Shown: positions 24,562 through 36,962 of the stretch, piece after piece
How positions within the stretch are numbered: position 1 is the stretch's first letter
Layout of the letters: each line of letters opens with the position of its first letter
Assembly: GCA_021234535.1 (NCBI GenBank)
Contig: SFZH01000008.1
Coordinates: 22,035,091 to 22,099,090, forward strand
Direction of reading: 5' to 3'
Source of the DNA: Stichopus chloronotus
Taxonomy: Eukaryota; Echinodermata; Holothuroidea; Aspidochirotida; Stichopodidae
Length of the DNA: 64,000 nt
Notes under the pieces: generated by a model
Seen by the model: only the letters and a program-made list of their open reading frames with translations
Database searches by the model: none
What the model was told of the DNA's origin: nothing
Made by a program: the position numbers and the translations under genes

Positions 24562-24663
24562 TACGTCTTCAATGTTTACCTTTCTGCCGTACATCTTCTT
24601 AGTTTCATGATACAATTTCATCAGCCTCTTCACTTCTTCCATTGTGAAGGATGCTCTTTTTGC
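24562..24663 (-). CDS. internal coding exon of the minus-strand gene
   Basis: 34 codons between acceptor CTTTCTTTCAG and a perfect donor GTA|GTAAGT, phase 0 at both ends. The peptide includes FTMEEVKRLMKLYHETKKMYG and ends NIEDV: basic and amphipathic, predicted helical. It reads on in phase into VRTMYQDNEWLKKWK of the terminal exon at 15438-15530, and is reached in phase from 25486-25530. The combination of strong sites, matching phases and coding-like composition supports it. The protein is not recognised. Confidence 0.7.
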
Positions 24664-25485
24664 CTGAAAGAAAGTGAATTATGCAATAGAATGAACCACA
24701 AATTACGTGCACACCATGCAGCCACTGTGATGGAGATTGTTCTGGCTTGCTACTATCTCCCAAATCTCCATTAGTTTATTGCAATGCCTCCCGCTATCAT
24801 TTTTTTTTTTTTTGAAATTCGTAGCACTTCTGTGAAAGATATATACACAAATGAATGTCCGCCCAGGAAATAGCAGTTTTGGAGCTTTGCCATTAATTTT
24901 TCATTATCTGCATTCTCAAAAACAATCACGCTATATCACTACAAGTCCAAATTGGCTATCACTTGTTAGAGTAAGATCTGGAAAAAAATGAAGCAATATT
25001 CCTGGTATCACATGACCAACAAAGTGACCAAAGTTGTCACCCTATCTGTCTTATCTTTCTCCATTAGGATGTCTACGCACAATTCACACTCTGCAAGACA
25101 CCTGGAAAGCTAATTACAAACAAGCTGCATGCAAGAATGGAATTTCCAAGTAATATTCTCATAGTGTAGTTAGTAATCTGATGAGCAGATAGTAAAAATC
25201 TGTATCCTAGCACAACTAGCTGGATACACGACACATACTGCTGTAAGTTAAGCATAGTGTGTTTTATTCTGAATATATTTTAAATTGGCTTTTCCATCTC
25301 TCTCTCTCTCTTAATTGCGAATCTGTGACAATACAAAGATTCTCTTCATTTCACTTTAGGAAAACAATAGAAAAGTTGCTCATCATTAAACTGGAACTTG
25401 ATGCCTTAGACCTTACATAAAACAAAATGCATTAGTGATATATTGCACTGTGATAAACTTGAAGACTGCAGTAAAAGATGCTTAC
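24664..25485. other. intron, no feature
   Basis: Intron between two minus-strand exons. It holds a poly-T run at about 24800 and a TC run at about 25306. No other feature. Confidence 0.5.
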
Positions 25486-25530
25486 CTTGTTTTCTGTTTC
25501 ATTCACCCTGGAGGTCATTGGGTCATTTTG
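25486..25530 (-). CDS. 45-bp internal coding exon of the minus-strand gene
   Basis: 15 codons (QNDPMTSRVNETENK) between acceptor TTTCTGCCCTTCAG and donor AAG|GTAAGC, phase 0 at both ends. It joins in phase to the exon at 24562-24663. It is short, so the call rests on the splice sites and phase. It would also follow the PA-like exon (28851-29041) in phase, but that would cut a PA domain in half, so further exons, or a separate gene, are likely. Confidence 0.6.
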
Positions 25531-28500
25531 CTGAAGGGCAGAAACATTGAATTTGATTAACTTGTTAAATATCACAAGGTAAATGACATACATGACAAGA
25601 ATAATTACTGTAATTTCCATTGCACTAATACAATATCTGTAAATTTCATATTTTAATAATAATAAATAATTAACAAACTTATACAGCACCTTATCCAGTA
25701 AAATATAAAAGCTCTAAAGCACTGCACAAACCTAAAAATTAAAATAGCGGTTAACAAAAACTTAGCACAATAAAACACAGAAGCTCAAATTACAAAAAAA
25801 GCTACCTTACAAAACAAAACATTAAGAAACCATAAAAAACCAGATAAAGAAAACCTGCATACGTAGCAAAGACACAAGCTAAAAAAAACATGACAGTACT
25901 GATCAAACATTGACAGAGTGGCATAAACTTGACGTTTTAGAGGAATGTTGAAAATAGTCCGAAATTCTATCAAAATCCATTGAAAATGACAATTTTACGT
26001 GCAAGAGCTGTTGCACACTCGTATCATGATTAAACATTTGCTAAGTATGCAAATTTGTGACTCTTAGAGAAGGACTTGCATGATATGTCTTATGTTATCC
26101 TTTGTTCACATGGCCTTTATTTCGAAGACCATTGCGAAATTTACAAGGGTTTTGTTTTGGAAACATGCATTTTTTTTTAACAAATATAAATATCACTTAC
26201 CCATGTGAAACCCAGTAATTAAGAAATATTATACATACTGTATGTAGGCCTAACAGCCGAAATACTCACACTGTGCAACATTCCACATCATTTGCATTTT
26301 CATCAAATTTCGAAAAGCCACATCTCAAAAATAGTGATAGATATCACTGCGATTCCGACAGATTTTCCTTCAGGATTTCACTATCTAACTGTCGAATAAA
26401 GCCAGCCCTTTTATAGGCGCATGTCACCACCTTCAGAAAATGGGTACACTGCACCAGGGTCTGCAGCAAGCTGAGGTAATTGGCAATTCTCTGTCCAAAA
26501 GAGAAGTCCCTCTTCAAACATTAATCAAGGGATCAAAGGGGGGAGGGGGGACACTCCTATCTAAATACAATTAGCAGCAAAATGTGGTTAAACTGCATGA
26601 CACACACTAGTGTCTAAAAAATGTCAGATGGACAAGAATCTTATCGGACAGTCACTCTACATCTGAGTGATTCAGTCTGCATGTCTTCATAAGAATTGAA
26701 AACTTTACTGAATCTGGTAAATAGTTGTCTTTCCATTTCATCAAAGAAACTTACAAGGAAATCCAACAAGGACACTAGATAATTGACCTGCAGTACCAAA
26801 CAAGCCAAAAAATAGGCAATTGATCATCAAAGATGTGTTGAAGAATGAAAAGTAAAATGTTTGTTCCTCTCTGTCAACACGAATCTCTCCCAAAATCACA
26901 GACGATAAGAGGGTCATTCCCTCAAAAATTTGAAAAGCAAATGCAAACACTGCAGAGTACGGTATTGCCTCAAAATGTTTAACACCTGCAGCTTCCTGAG
27001 AGTCCACCTCAATCCACACTATGCAACCAACCACTGGTACATTCCATAGTCCTACCACATATTACAGACAAACACCCCACAATCAAAATCTTTCAAAAGT
27101 ACTTCTGTCGTGAAACTGGTCGTACTCTTAGGGAATGACAAAGGATGTAACATATAGGCTTGTCACCAGGACAACTTACAGCTAACAATCAACCAGGTTT
27201 GTAACATACTTGGTACTGGAAGAAAGAACCTTTGGACCCCACTGGTAAAAACTCAGACAGCGTCAAATGTTTGGAAACTGGATTGCATGTTTCAGAAGCA
27301 TGTGAGTGCCATTTACACCAAGGAATCACTTGATAACTAGTTTACCTGTGTCTCCTATGGCATGCACTTCTGCTACTTATATCTACAGTACATCAATAGA
27401 CAAATAACCATTAATCACAGTTTTGCAAAATGCAAAAGGGTCCTAAACTGTCCCAGGTGGTCCTTGGTAGGACTGCTTGGCAGGGGCACTGGAGGGAATG
27501 CCCCCAGCCAGAGCCTTTCCCCTCCAGTTGCTCCCCCACTCAGCTCCTGAAGTTTAGTGTCCTTTCAGGAGTTTTCCCTTGCCTAACCACATAGCTCTAT
27601 AACCCTGCATACAATTATCTTGTAAAAGATAGACCTGAAAATGACATGCACCTTTCTACTACTGTATTGCATACAATTGCTCACACATACCAGCTCTGTG
27701 AAAATGCCTGCCAACAAGATTCAAAACTAGCACAGTTAATATGGTTTACATTTTTCTGAATAAGGATGATTTTGGGTGTGAATGATTAATGGTGATGATC
27801 CATCACATCTAACGAGACAAAGTGAAAGATACAGCCTCATGACAGAGGCATAATTCAGAGGTCCCAACCTCTGATTTACCACTGGACACATAATAACCAC
27901 TGAATGGGCCTTATGTAACTGGTTTTGACTGTTTTGATGCAAAAGAGACCAAAGCCCATGGCCACAGGCTATAAACATTATTTTTTTAAATTACTACATG
28001 AGGCCTGTATAGGGAACTTTGACATTTCTAAACCAAACTAGTTGTGCCTGGACATTCCAGTGTTCAGGGACACAGCTTACCCATCCTCTCCATCGCCGAA
28101 GTTTAAGTTACCATTAACCATCTGACGGGTGCTGTTCATCGTACACCATCAGGTTTGATTAACCTGTTTTAGCCTGTCCATTCTTGTTGCCAGGCATACT
28201 TTACAATACATCAGCATTATATCCAGTGTTGTAGCTATCATGGTCCTAGTGTTATAGCTGCAGTGGCCAGCCCAATCATTACGAGACTCCAACCAGAGGT
28301 CCAGAGCTGTGTCACCAGTTACCTGGTACCACCCCTAAAAGTTAAGTCTAATTGTTAAGCTTTAATTAATTTTAGCCTAATCAAATTTTGTAACATAAAT
28401 CTGTCTGAACCTAAAGTCTGGACAGTAAATATATTCTTACTGAGACTGAAAGGAACACTATCTTTCCATCTGTTGTCTGTTGGGTGCATATTTTATTTGC

Positions 28501-28850
28501 TTTCTTTTCAAACACCATTCCATGACAATGTGTCTCTCTCAGAATTTTTGTTTCCATAACCTTGAAATTTTAAATTAGAGTACAAACCCTGTAAATGGCA
28601 TGTCCCCAAGAGGGTCACTTCCTTCAAAGATAACTCTCTATTACTGTGGAAATGTTTCTGAAGTGAGCCTAACCTTCTTGAAAGTAACTAAAATTACTTG
28701 TCTCACAACTATGAATCCACTTCATGTACGTTCTTACAAATAATGGCTCGTTAGGCCACTTAATTAAGATACACAGTATTGATGATAGAGTAAGGACGCT
28801 AAACAAGGAGTCTCCCATACATATATACTATCTCATTTCAGTATCAGTAC
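25531..28850. other. intron or intergenic; candidate exons not supported
   Basis: Non-coding as far as I can tell. A 105-codon open frame (26741-27058, minus) ends at a good GTAAGT donor but has incompatible phase with its neighbours. A TATAAAAGGG occurs on the minus strand near 26410. Neither is enough to call a gene or promoter. Confidence 0.4.
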
Positions 28851-29041
28851 CTTTTTTGAAAAACTGCATCCTCCTGCTTGCACCAGGGCAATCTTCCTAT
28901 CAACAGTTTTGTTGATGACGCAACCGTCTGATGCATGAACCACAGCATTTGAGTGATTGGTGAATACAGCCTCTGGGGATGGTAGCCAATCATATCTGGC
29001 ATCTAGCCTCTTGAGGATGAGAGGTTGATTGACAGCATCAT
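28851..29041 (-). CDS. coding exon resembling the first half of a PA domain
   Basis: 63 codons plus two leading bases, from acceptor TTGACTCACAG to donor AAG|GTACTG. Clear coding character: ARYDWLPSPEAVF in the first half, then DGCVINKTVDRKIALVQAGG and CSFSKK. The pattern 'KIALVxxGGCSFxxK' is typical of protease-associated (PA) domains, a secretory or lumenal protein-interaction fold found beside peptidases, RING ligases and receptors. The second half of the domain (usually AQxAGAxGVIV) is not found immediately downstream. NKT and NHS are possible N-glycosylation sites, which fits an extracellular or lumenal protein. The family member cannot be named. Confidence 0.7.
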
Positions 29042-29789
29042 CTGTGAGTCAAAAATTCACAATAATGTAGCAACTGACTGGTACAGTACCCAAATTTAAC
29101 TTATGTTGATAAAATACAAGAGACAGCAAATTGGACAGATCAGTTACGATGTGAGTAAATGTTAATTACAGCAACGACATGAAAGTAGAAATCTGTGTCT
29201 TCATGCGATTGTGCAAAGGCAATTTTTCAAAAGATACAAGTTTCATAGGGTAGAGAGTTGACTTTTCAATGTTGAAATGTATTAAAAGTAGGTTAACTGT
29301 AATTGCTTTGACAGTACTGTATTGTAGCAGACAAAATTCTGTCTGTTAACTCTTCAGATGATGAATGTATCATTCCTATTTTATAAATTACTCTTTGTGC
29401 ACAAATGATCCTTAAGCACACACAATACAATATCTCTATCTCTTATAGCACATCATAGGCAATCTATTGATTCTAGTAACTATAGGAATATTACTGTCAC
29501 AAAACAATGTTTAAGCCACTGTTGAAGGGAGAAATAAAGCAAGCTTTGTGTTTTGTACAATATGTAGGCTTAAGCACAATGTAAATTTTCAACATTGTCC
29601 AAGGTTACCTGATCTATCTCCTAAGATCTGAGCTAGCAGATACCATACTACTTACTGTATGTGTGCAACTTATGGTAGAAAATGTCACTTAAATTTCCTT
29701 TGATGATAATTAGCCAGTTTTCTGTTATCCTTGAAATTCAGAGCAAATTACAGGCTCTTGGAAATGCACTCAACGCTGTGGAACACAAC
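29042..29789. other. intron; probably hides one small exon
   Basis: The upstream exon ends in phase 0 while the downstream one begins with two bases of a split codon. At least one exon with length 3n+1, or another donor, must lie here if both belong to one transcript. I did not find a convincing one. Confidence 0.4.
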
Positions 29790-29934
29790 CTGTGAAAGGC
29801 CACAGCCATGGTCTGAACAAGCATAGTCTCTAAAAGCTGCTGGAATCCGGTTGCTACCCTCATCGAGAGAAGTTGAAACAAAGAGCATAAAGCTCAATAC
29901 AGACTCACGTGTCTTGTCCAATGCCGTGAGCTGT
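29790..29934 (-). CDS. coding exon upstream of the PA-like exon
   Basis: 48 codons preceded by one split-codon base, from acceptor GTTTTTGTTTTACAG to donor CAG|GTTGTG (weaker). The peptide begins QLTALDKTRESVLSFMLF, continues VSTSLDEGSNRIPAAFRDY and ends ACSDHGCGLSQ. Regular codon use and the two spaced cysteines fit an extracellular protein. The same strand and position just 5' of the PA-like exon suggest the same gene, but the phases do not join directly. Family not recognised. Confidence 0.6.
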
Positions 29935-30434
29935 CTGTAAAACAAAAACAAAGAAAAACCAAAATATAAAATTCTGTCATTTTGAGTAACACTCTCAGTC
30001 TGTTGTTTATTTACATGTGGAACGATATGTAACGTTACAAGAATGTCAATTATGTAACATAGAATACATGTAACTGTATTATATGAAAACGATGAGATGA
30101 CCATAGTAAGTGTGGACATACTACAGTAGTACTTACTACACAGAGTAACAAAAAGGTCTATACTGTATCTGCAATTGAACAAAAGAATGAACCCAGAATC
30201 GCATGCATGGAGATGCCTTCAATATGTTCCACAGTATTGTCCATCCAGTGAATCCAAACCGCCAATGGGTAACATTCTTCATGGTACAGTAACAGATATG
30301 TTTCAGAATATTCAGGGAATAATGCATATGGTATTGCATCTCATTTTGGTATACAAAATGATCAAATTGCACAAATGGAGTATTGTGTGGCAGTTTTTGT
30401 ACAAACAACAATAGGAATTTTTCTGATTCTAGGA
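29935..30434. other. no feature
   Basis: Open frames exist on both strands at 30136-30510, but none has acceptable splice boundaries or recognisable motifs. Confidence 0.4.
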
Positions 30435-31738
30435 CAAAAACCAGAAAGCCAAAAGACTTGGTGATTCCTTGCGACATGGTTATATTATAACAAACATGAA
30501 TTATCCACATGACAAGTTTGAGAACTGCGGTTATTCTCCTTGAAACACCACATTAATAAGGCTTTAACCCAAGTGACCTTTATTTTGGTGACCTCAAACA
30601 ACGTTTGACATCCACCAAAAAGCAATAGGGATCAGCTATCCAGTATGGCCAAAACACACATTAAGTACAACATCAGCCAACATTACCCTTCTGGAGATGA
30701 TATTTTAGAAAGGTTTGACCTAAGGTGACCTCAAACGACCTTTGACCTCCACCAAAAACAAAAGGAGTCTTCTACTTAGTATATACAATCCATGTGTATA
30801 ACATCAGTCAATGTTAGACTTTGGAGATATTGTGTTTACATGTTTTTACAGTTTGACCTCTGGTGACCTCAAATGACCTTTGACTTCCACCAAAATCAAA
30901 AGATGTATTCCACTTACTATATACAATCCACACACCAAGTATGACATCAGTCACAATTACCCTTCTGGATATACTGTGTTTAAAACGGTTTTACGGTTTG
31001 ACTTCTGGTGACCTCAAATGACGTTTGACCATCTACTTAATATGATCAACCTACACACCAAGTATGACATCAGTCACAGTTACCTTCCTGGAGATATTGT
31101 GTTTACAAGGTTTTTGCAGTTTGACCTCTGGTGACCTTACATGACCTTTGACCTACACCAAAAACAATAGGAATCATCTACTTAATATGACCAACGCACA
31201 CACCAAGTATAACATCAGTCACAGTAATCCTTCTGGAGATATTGTGTTTACAAGGTTTTTACAGTTTGACCTCTGGTGACCTTAAATGACATTTGACCTC
31301 CACCAAAAACAAAAGGAATCATCTACTCAATATGAACAACCAACACACCAAGTAAAACATCAGTTCCAGTTACCCTCCTGGAGATATTATGTTTACAAGG
31401 TTTTTACAGCTTGACCTCTTATGACCTCAAATGACCTTTGACCTCCACCAAAAACAATAGGGATCATCTACCCGATATTACCAACCCACACACTACGTAT
31501 GTCATCAGTCACAGTTAACCTATTGGAGATTTTGTGTTTACAAGGTTTTTATAGTTTGACCTCTAGTGACCTCAAATGACCTTTGACCTCCACCAAAGCA
31601 ATAGGGACCATCTACTCAATATGACCAACTTACACACCAAGTATGACATCAGTCACAGTTACCGTTCTTGAGATATTGTGTTTACAAGGTTTTCACATTT
31701 TGACCTCTGGTGACCTTACACGACCTTTGACCTTTTTT
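30435..31738 (-). mobile_element. AGGTCA-monomer element, second copy
   Basis: Starts with the same conserved non-repetitive segment as 11892 (AAAACCAGAAA...GTAACAAACATGAATTA-like). An array of ~145-bp monomers follows, with the TGACATCAGTCA landmark (or variants) near 30942, 31065, 31210, 31355, 31500 and 31644. Perfect TGACCTTTGACCT sites lie at 31142-31154, 31432-31444 and 31577-31589. The distal hairpin is missing; the array breaks off inside TTTGACCTTTTTTG. It is therefore 3'-truncated relative to 11892-12970. Confidence 0.7.
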
Positions 31739-31790
31739 GTTTGATTTTCAAGAATAGCCAATACTGTCTTAAAATCCTCATTGATTGTGT

Positions 31791-32432
31791 GTGTACTGAA
31801 AAACCAAAAAGATAGGATTGTTTGATCTTAACATTTTCTTTGTTTTTAAATGTACACGTGAGGTTTTACATGAATGGACTATGTCTTTCAATGAAGGACA
31901 ATGACAGTAACTACCTCGAAAAGCAACGGGATTGGCATAAAACAGTAAAAAACAGAAATCATATTTGAAAATTAACGGTTCTTACTATAACCACCTACAT
32001 AATGAATATGCAATAGCACAGGTCTCACTAGGCTATCAAAAACATACTACTCAAGTCGTTGCTCCTTGGTAGGTATCGGGAATTGTAGTATTTGGTGTGT
32101 TTACAAATAACCTACGAACTGAACACAATCTTGCCCGCGGCTTCAGTGATCCTGAGTTGGTAACTGAATACTCAATACCAAGCTTCCCATTGGCTTGGTA
32201 AAAGAAGCACACCGTTGGATTTGAATGAAAACTGTCAACCACTACATTATCATATTCTACACTTTTTGTCGTTATGGTAATAGATGAATTTGAAATCATA
32301 TGGCAAAATTAACGAACTGAAAACTATTTTTTTTCCAGATTGTCTGAATGGTGTAATTAAAAGCCTTACCAAACTTTTGGAGATAAAATTTCAATGTTTT
32401 TACTTTTTGCCTATCACTCGCAATCACTTTAA
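31791..32432 (+). repeat. ~650-bp interspersed repeat, copy 2
   Basis: Collinear with 10315-10972. It follows the truncated monomer element by about 50 bp, whereas copy 1 lies ~0.9 kb before the other monomer element. So the two repeats are neighbours in both places, but in different order. Confidence 0.7.
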
Positions 32433-35400
32433 TGCTGTTATTTATTTACAGCAATCATAAAAATTGAAATTTTTTGTACTTTGTTTTGGAACAAAAACAA
32501 GCATCGGTTCGAAACATGTCCACCTGACAAATTTTTCAGAGATGTAAAAACTGCTTCATTAGCCTGGTTCCATTTATGAGACAATTTTGTCCCATCAGTC
32601 ATTAGAAATGAGTGATGTACATGGTTTAAGCAAGCAATGCACCTGAAGGTCAAGCTGCCATCAAAACAATGTACAGTTCTAAAGACAAAAAGGATGTTGC
32701 GCATTCCTTTTAACTTCATTACAATCAGAAAACAAATTCTGAGGAAATCCAAATCATTCTCACATGCTAATTAGTGCTGAGTGTTTACTGTACATCAGGA
32801 AAATTATATACTTGAACAAGCCCTCAGGATGTTAACAGAATAAAGTTAAAGCAATATATGTAATTGTACTTTATGTTTAATAAAATTCCACCACTTGACT
32901 TTCCTTGTTTCAAGCATTGTGGTATTTTCATGTACAGTATGCTCGAATGCATTGACTCACACATTAACTGCATTAACTCATGTACTCAAGTATGCTGGAA
33001 TACATTAACTTAAAGAAATTATCCCAAAGAGGAAAAGTAAGTTTATCTTGGATCCTAGAAGCTGAAAAAGACAATTCTCATGCAACATTGTATTCTTCAC
33101 CTTGCAAAATGCATTTCATTAAAGATAAATACTGTATGGTCACTTACCATATATAGTTGTGCAGTAATTTTAAGGACAAGCATTAATTTTTATTCAATTT
33201 CAATTCATTAGAGCAGGTTCCTCTAGATACACCTGGCATCTTTCACCTGCTTTTATCAAAACAAGAATACCAACACATCTTACAATTTTTCCTCTACCAT
33301 TCAAATTTAGACTATGAATGAGACATGCCTGCAATTTATTCCTACTTAACATTCAAAGCTATGGGAGGCCACAAAGGCTACACTAAAGTTTCGGTGATGG
33401 TCTCTGTGCTTTTGGATATGAAGTATATGATGTCAAATCCGAAGCAAGGCTTGATGATACCGCTGTACTTGGTTATCAAACAGTACAGGTATCTCTGGAC
33501 AACTCATTGTGAAGTTTGTCTTTCAGAATGGCACAATGTGTAACTTGAATTTAAAGTGAGTACTAACTGTGCATGTAAATTTAGCTGCACAAAAGAGGTT
33601 GAAGAGCTAAAGATGGGCTCCATGTATTTAATGTGTACAAAATGGCTTAATGTATAGCACGAATGTGTACAGATGTTACACACAATGACACTCAAATTAA
33701 TATTCACTCGCTACTGTCAATCCAAAAACTGCATTTCAAATTTTGCTTTGCAACTTGCAACCAGGAAAGCAATTAATTTGCACAGCCAGTTGACATTTGA
33801 CAAACCCTGATTTGATTTGATTCTTCATAATTTAGCGACTTTTGTACTGTACATTCTCTGGGAAATTTTTGAAAGTTTTCAACAAATGTTTTGTGCATAT
33901 ATGATACTGGAAATTAAATTACGTACAGATATTGGGAAATGTAATCATCAGTATGTTTTATGTGCAGTAATTCACGTCAAAAGTAATGCAATTTATTTTA
34001 ACAAATACTACCATAATAAATTATTCTCATGCAACCATCAAAGAAACAATGAGAGTTTGGCGCCGCATGGTATAACTGTAAGGGTTGGTGTGTGGGGAGA
34101 GGATGGGTGGGGGTCACCATGCATTGCATCTCGTTTGATGTTGGATCCTAATAGCTGTTTAATCAATTTGCTCAACTGCCCTGCTGATCCACACCCTGCA
34201 GGAAAGCTTCTTGTGTTGCATACTCTTAAACCTGCCAAAGAATCAACCTTTGAATTTGTTTCACAAACTGCGAAGACCAATGCATGTGTCAACAGCCCTG
34301 CAAGAGGATTATATTTATAACTCTAATACCCCATTTAATTTCCACCAAGAATACGATTGCCCTTGTTATATCCTAACAAACTACAGTCTGCAACTCACCG
34401 ATGCATTAAATCTCCCAGAGGTGTCCACGCTGTATAAAACAGATGGTGCTCACATACCGAAACAGTGCAGGTTCATTTTTAGTGCCTGAAATCATTTTAG
34501 AAACTGTGTTAAATTACTGGAGCCAGGAGGCTTTTCTCTTCATGGTGTGCTGTATCATTTGAAGAACCATACAATGCAATCTCTGGTGTATTTGTATTTG
34601 GTCGCCAAAGTTGTCCACGCAGTACCATATAGTCTTTGCATTGAGTACTCAGGTACTTGGCACCTGCCCAGACTGACCCACAATGTTTGGACATGAAACT
34701 TCAGAAATTGCTACCTACTGTAGATCCAAATTTTCACCAATGAACATGCTACATGTGACAAGACAAATAGAATACTTTTTCCTAAGTAAGAGTACTGTAC
34801 TTCATTGTCATGCCATGACATGTATGGTGCACAACAAAACCTCATATTATGAATTCACAAACAACTTGCACAAGAAAGTTATATTGTCGGGTACCGGGTA
34901 ACCAACAGACTATGGATTTGGACCAAGCGAATAAAATTACCATTTCAATGCTTCAATCCCTGCATCATGTAACAACAACTTTCTCACTCTGTTAAGCTTA
35001 GCTCCCATGAGCAATAGCGAGTCATACAATGCTACAACTGAGGTTGTATGGTCCATTTTATGGTCCAATCCTATAAGGGCACTCACAATCCTTGCGGGAT
35101 TCAACGAGCCAAACAACACTATGGGAAGCAATAGCCTACTGTCAGCCAGACTTTCTGCATCATTTTCTTTATTATACTAGATAACAGTTAAAACTGTCAA
35201 ATGCCTGTAGAGAAATTGGAAAAGTAACAAGTGATTGATGTTGTGAGTGGAATAATGGTTAGTAAAACAGTAATTGCTTTCAATGTTTGAAGAAAAAGTA
35301 CATGAGAGACATTATTTTGCTTTTTGCTATTCGTGTACAGTAGTAGTCTCAGTGCTACTATAGTTTTTGCAAGTTTTCTTGTTAATATTTGGACAAGCAG

Positions 35401-36267
35401 AGATGAATAAGTCCTATATATTTTATACAAGAAGCACCTCTTTCATCTTTGTATAGGCTTTGTAGTTTGCATATCACGATACATTGCAGCATTCACCTTG
35501 GAGGGAAGAGTGGGATATTGTGACATTTCCCAAAGGAAATTCAAAAGCTGCAATGATGACTACAGTTCCAGTCTGTCTTTTCCCAAATTTTACTCTCCTT
35601 TTCAAATGATTAATAGCAATCTTGAGCTTGCTCCTATAGTTATATATGTTAGTTGTAACATCTGTATATGTTAACAAAAAGGGAAGAAAAGGTTATAGCA
35701 AAAATAAAACATAATGCAAATAAGTAAAATGTCAGACCAAGTCTAGCCTCTTTTCGGAGTGTGACAGGTAGCCTGCTCTTAGGAGCTTAATTCATTAGTC
35801 TGCTCAGTCACTAAGTTTAGGCCTTAGAAGTAGGCTAATGTTAACAACTTTTGTACACCCTTTATGTCCAGCTGAATGATTGCAAAAATATTCCGGTTCA
35901 TCTTTTCAGTCAACCACTGACCATATGCATACAGTGACCGTGACCAGCTCCTTAAATAAAATCAGTCATGCCCCTAGCTCCTCCTCAGCCTTTGCTTCAG
36001 AAAAGAAAAACAAACCCTACAGAAACCCCTCCACATCCAAGTTAACTTGTCTGTTTAGTAAAATAAAACATGGATGTGCCCTCCCATTTTTTATCCAGTA
36101 GCCAATCTCCACTGAACACGAGAGAAGTGTTATGAATGGTAGGCTATACAAAACTGCAAATTTATAAGAGTGCGACTTTTACCCGGAAATGGCATATGTG
36201 GCGAGCTGTCTGAATAGTCAACTTCACACGTTGAGTTACCTGATGTGTATAGGCACTTAGTACGTAC
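32433..36267. other. no gene supported
   Basis: Several open frames of 70-170 codons occur (32438-32752 minus, 33325-33543 plus, 33817-34489 plus). They overlap frames on the other strand, lack consistent splice sites, and show no motif I recognise. I see no repeat shared with the rest of the window. Confidence 0.4.
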
Positions 36268-36351
36268 CGAGTTGTCAGACTTCACAAAAGCACTGGAAAG
36301 TGTGAGGCTGTTTTGTCCCCCACCACAAGGGCGAGTTGTCCATGCCTTCAT
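36268..36351 (-). CDS. possible first coding exon, weak
   Basis: 28 codons from an ATG to a good donor TCG|GTACGT, preceded by TTTGTTTTTTCAG about 30 bases upstream of the ATG. The peptide includes PCGGGQNSLTLSSAF. In its frame a stop lies between the acceptor and the ATG, so it could only be a start exon. It lies upstream of the minus-strand exons at 29.9 kb and could be their 5' end, but nothing links them. Confidence 0.25.
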
Positions 36352-36962
36352 GTGCGTGTTCTTTGAACGTTACTCTTTTTAAACTGAAAAAACAAATTTA
36401 AACCACTTTCAACAATTTATGTTGACAAGACAAGTTGGAAAAATACTTTTACTTGTCATATTCAAGAGCTAAAGACACTTTTAAGGCAGAACACATTTAA
36501 CAAGGACAAATAAATCGTCACAAATTGGCCGCATAGATTTCTGCCGTACAGTTTGTACAAACGTCCCGGAGCCCAAGGTGACTCTTTGCACATAGTGTGC
36601 CCAGAGTGCAAACTATGCTCTGTGTTTACAGTAGCCTACTACAGAAGTCGGTACACTACTATGACTCAGACGATACAGCTACGCGTCTGCAGCTATAAAT
36701 ACAAGTATGCAGCAGCCTATTATACAAACCAGCAGCCGTTTCTTTAAAAGGCACCATTTTGTGCATCAAAGGTATGTATTTTTTTAATTTTTGAAACAAG
36801 GGTTATAGTTATCACAGAGATGTCATACTGGTGACCATGTATGTCACAATTATTTATCAAAATTCCAGACTTATTGAAGCTGTTTAACTGGAGATAAACT
36901 GAACGAAAGAACCAGTCACGTGACTGAAAGTTATGCGCAGGAACGCTACAGGGCAATTCCAC
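36352..36962. other. no feature
   Basis: Non-coding. A 12-bp palindrome AGTCACGTGACT (E-box type core) is at 36914-36925, just before the first GGTAACGCCGTGAC motif. Confidence 0.4.

Noticed and set aside
26385..26420. TATAAAAGGG on the minus strand followed by a possible initiator
   Set aside because: A single motif in AT-rich DNA with no first exon that fits downstream.
26741..27058. 105-codon minus-strand open frame ending at a perfect GTAAGT donor, with a GCIVW..IPY pattern vaguely like the second half of a PA domain
   Set aside because: Its phase (1-1) does not join either the PA-like exon or the 25486 exon without a stop, and the acceptor is poor.
32438..32752. 104-codon minus-strand open frame
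   Set aside because: Composition is like translated AT-rich DNA, and no splice sites or motifs were found.
33325..33543. Plus-strand stretch with coding-like text in two frames (FGDGLCAFGYEVYDVK) and a CAG|GTATCT donor
   Set aside because: No usable acceptor, a stop directly upstream in the relevant frame, and no family match.
33817..34489. 167-codon and 92-codon plus-strand open frames overlapping each other
   Set aside because: Overlapping frames on both strands, no splice support and no motif. Most likely chance openness.
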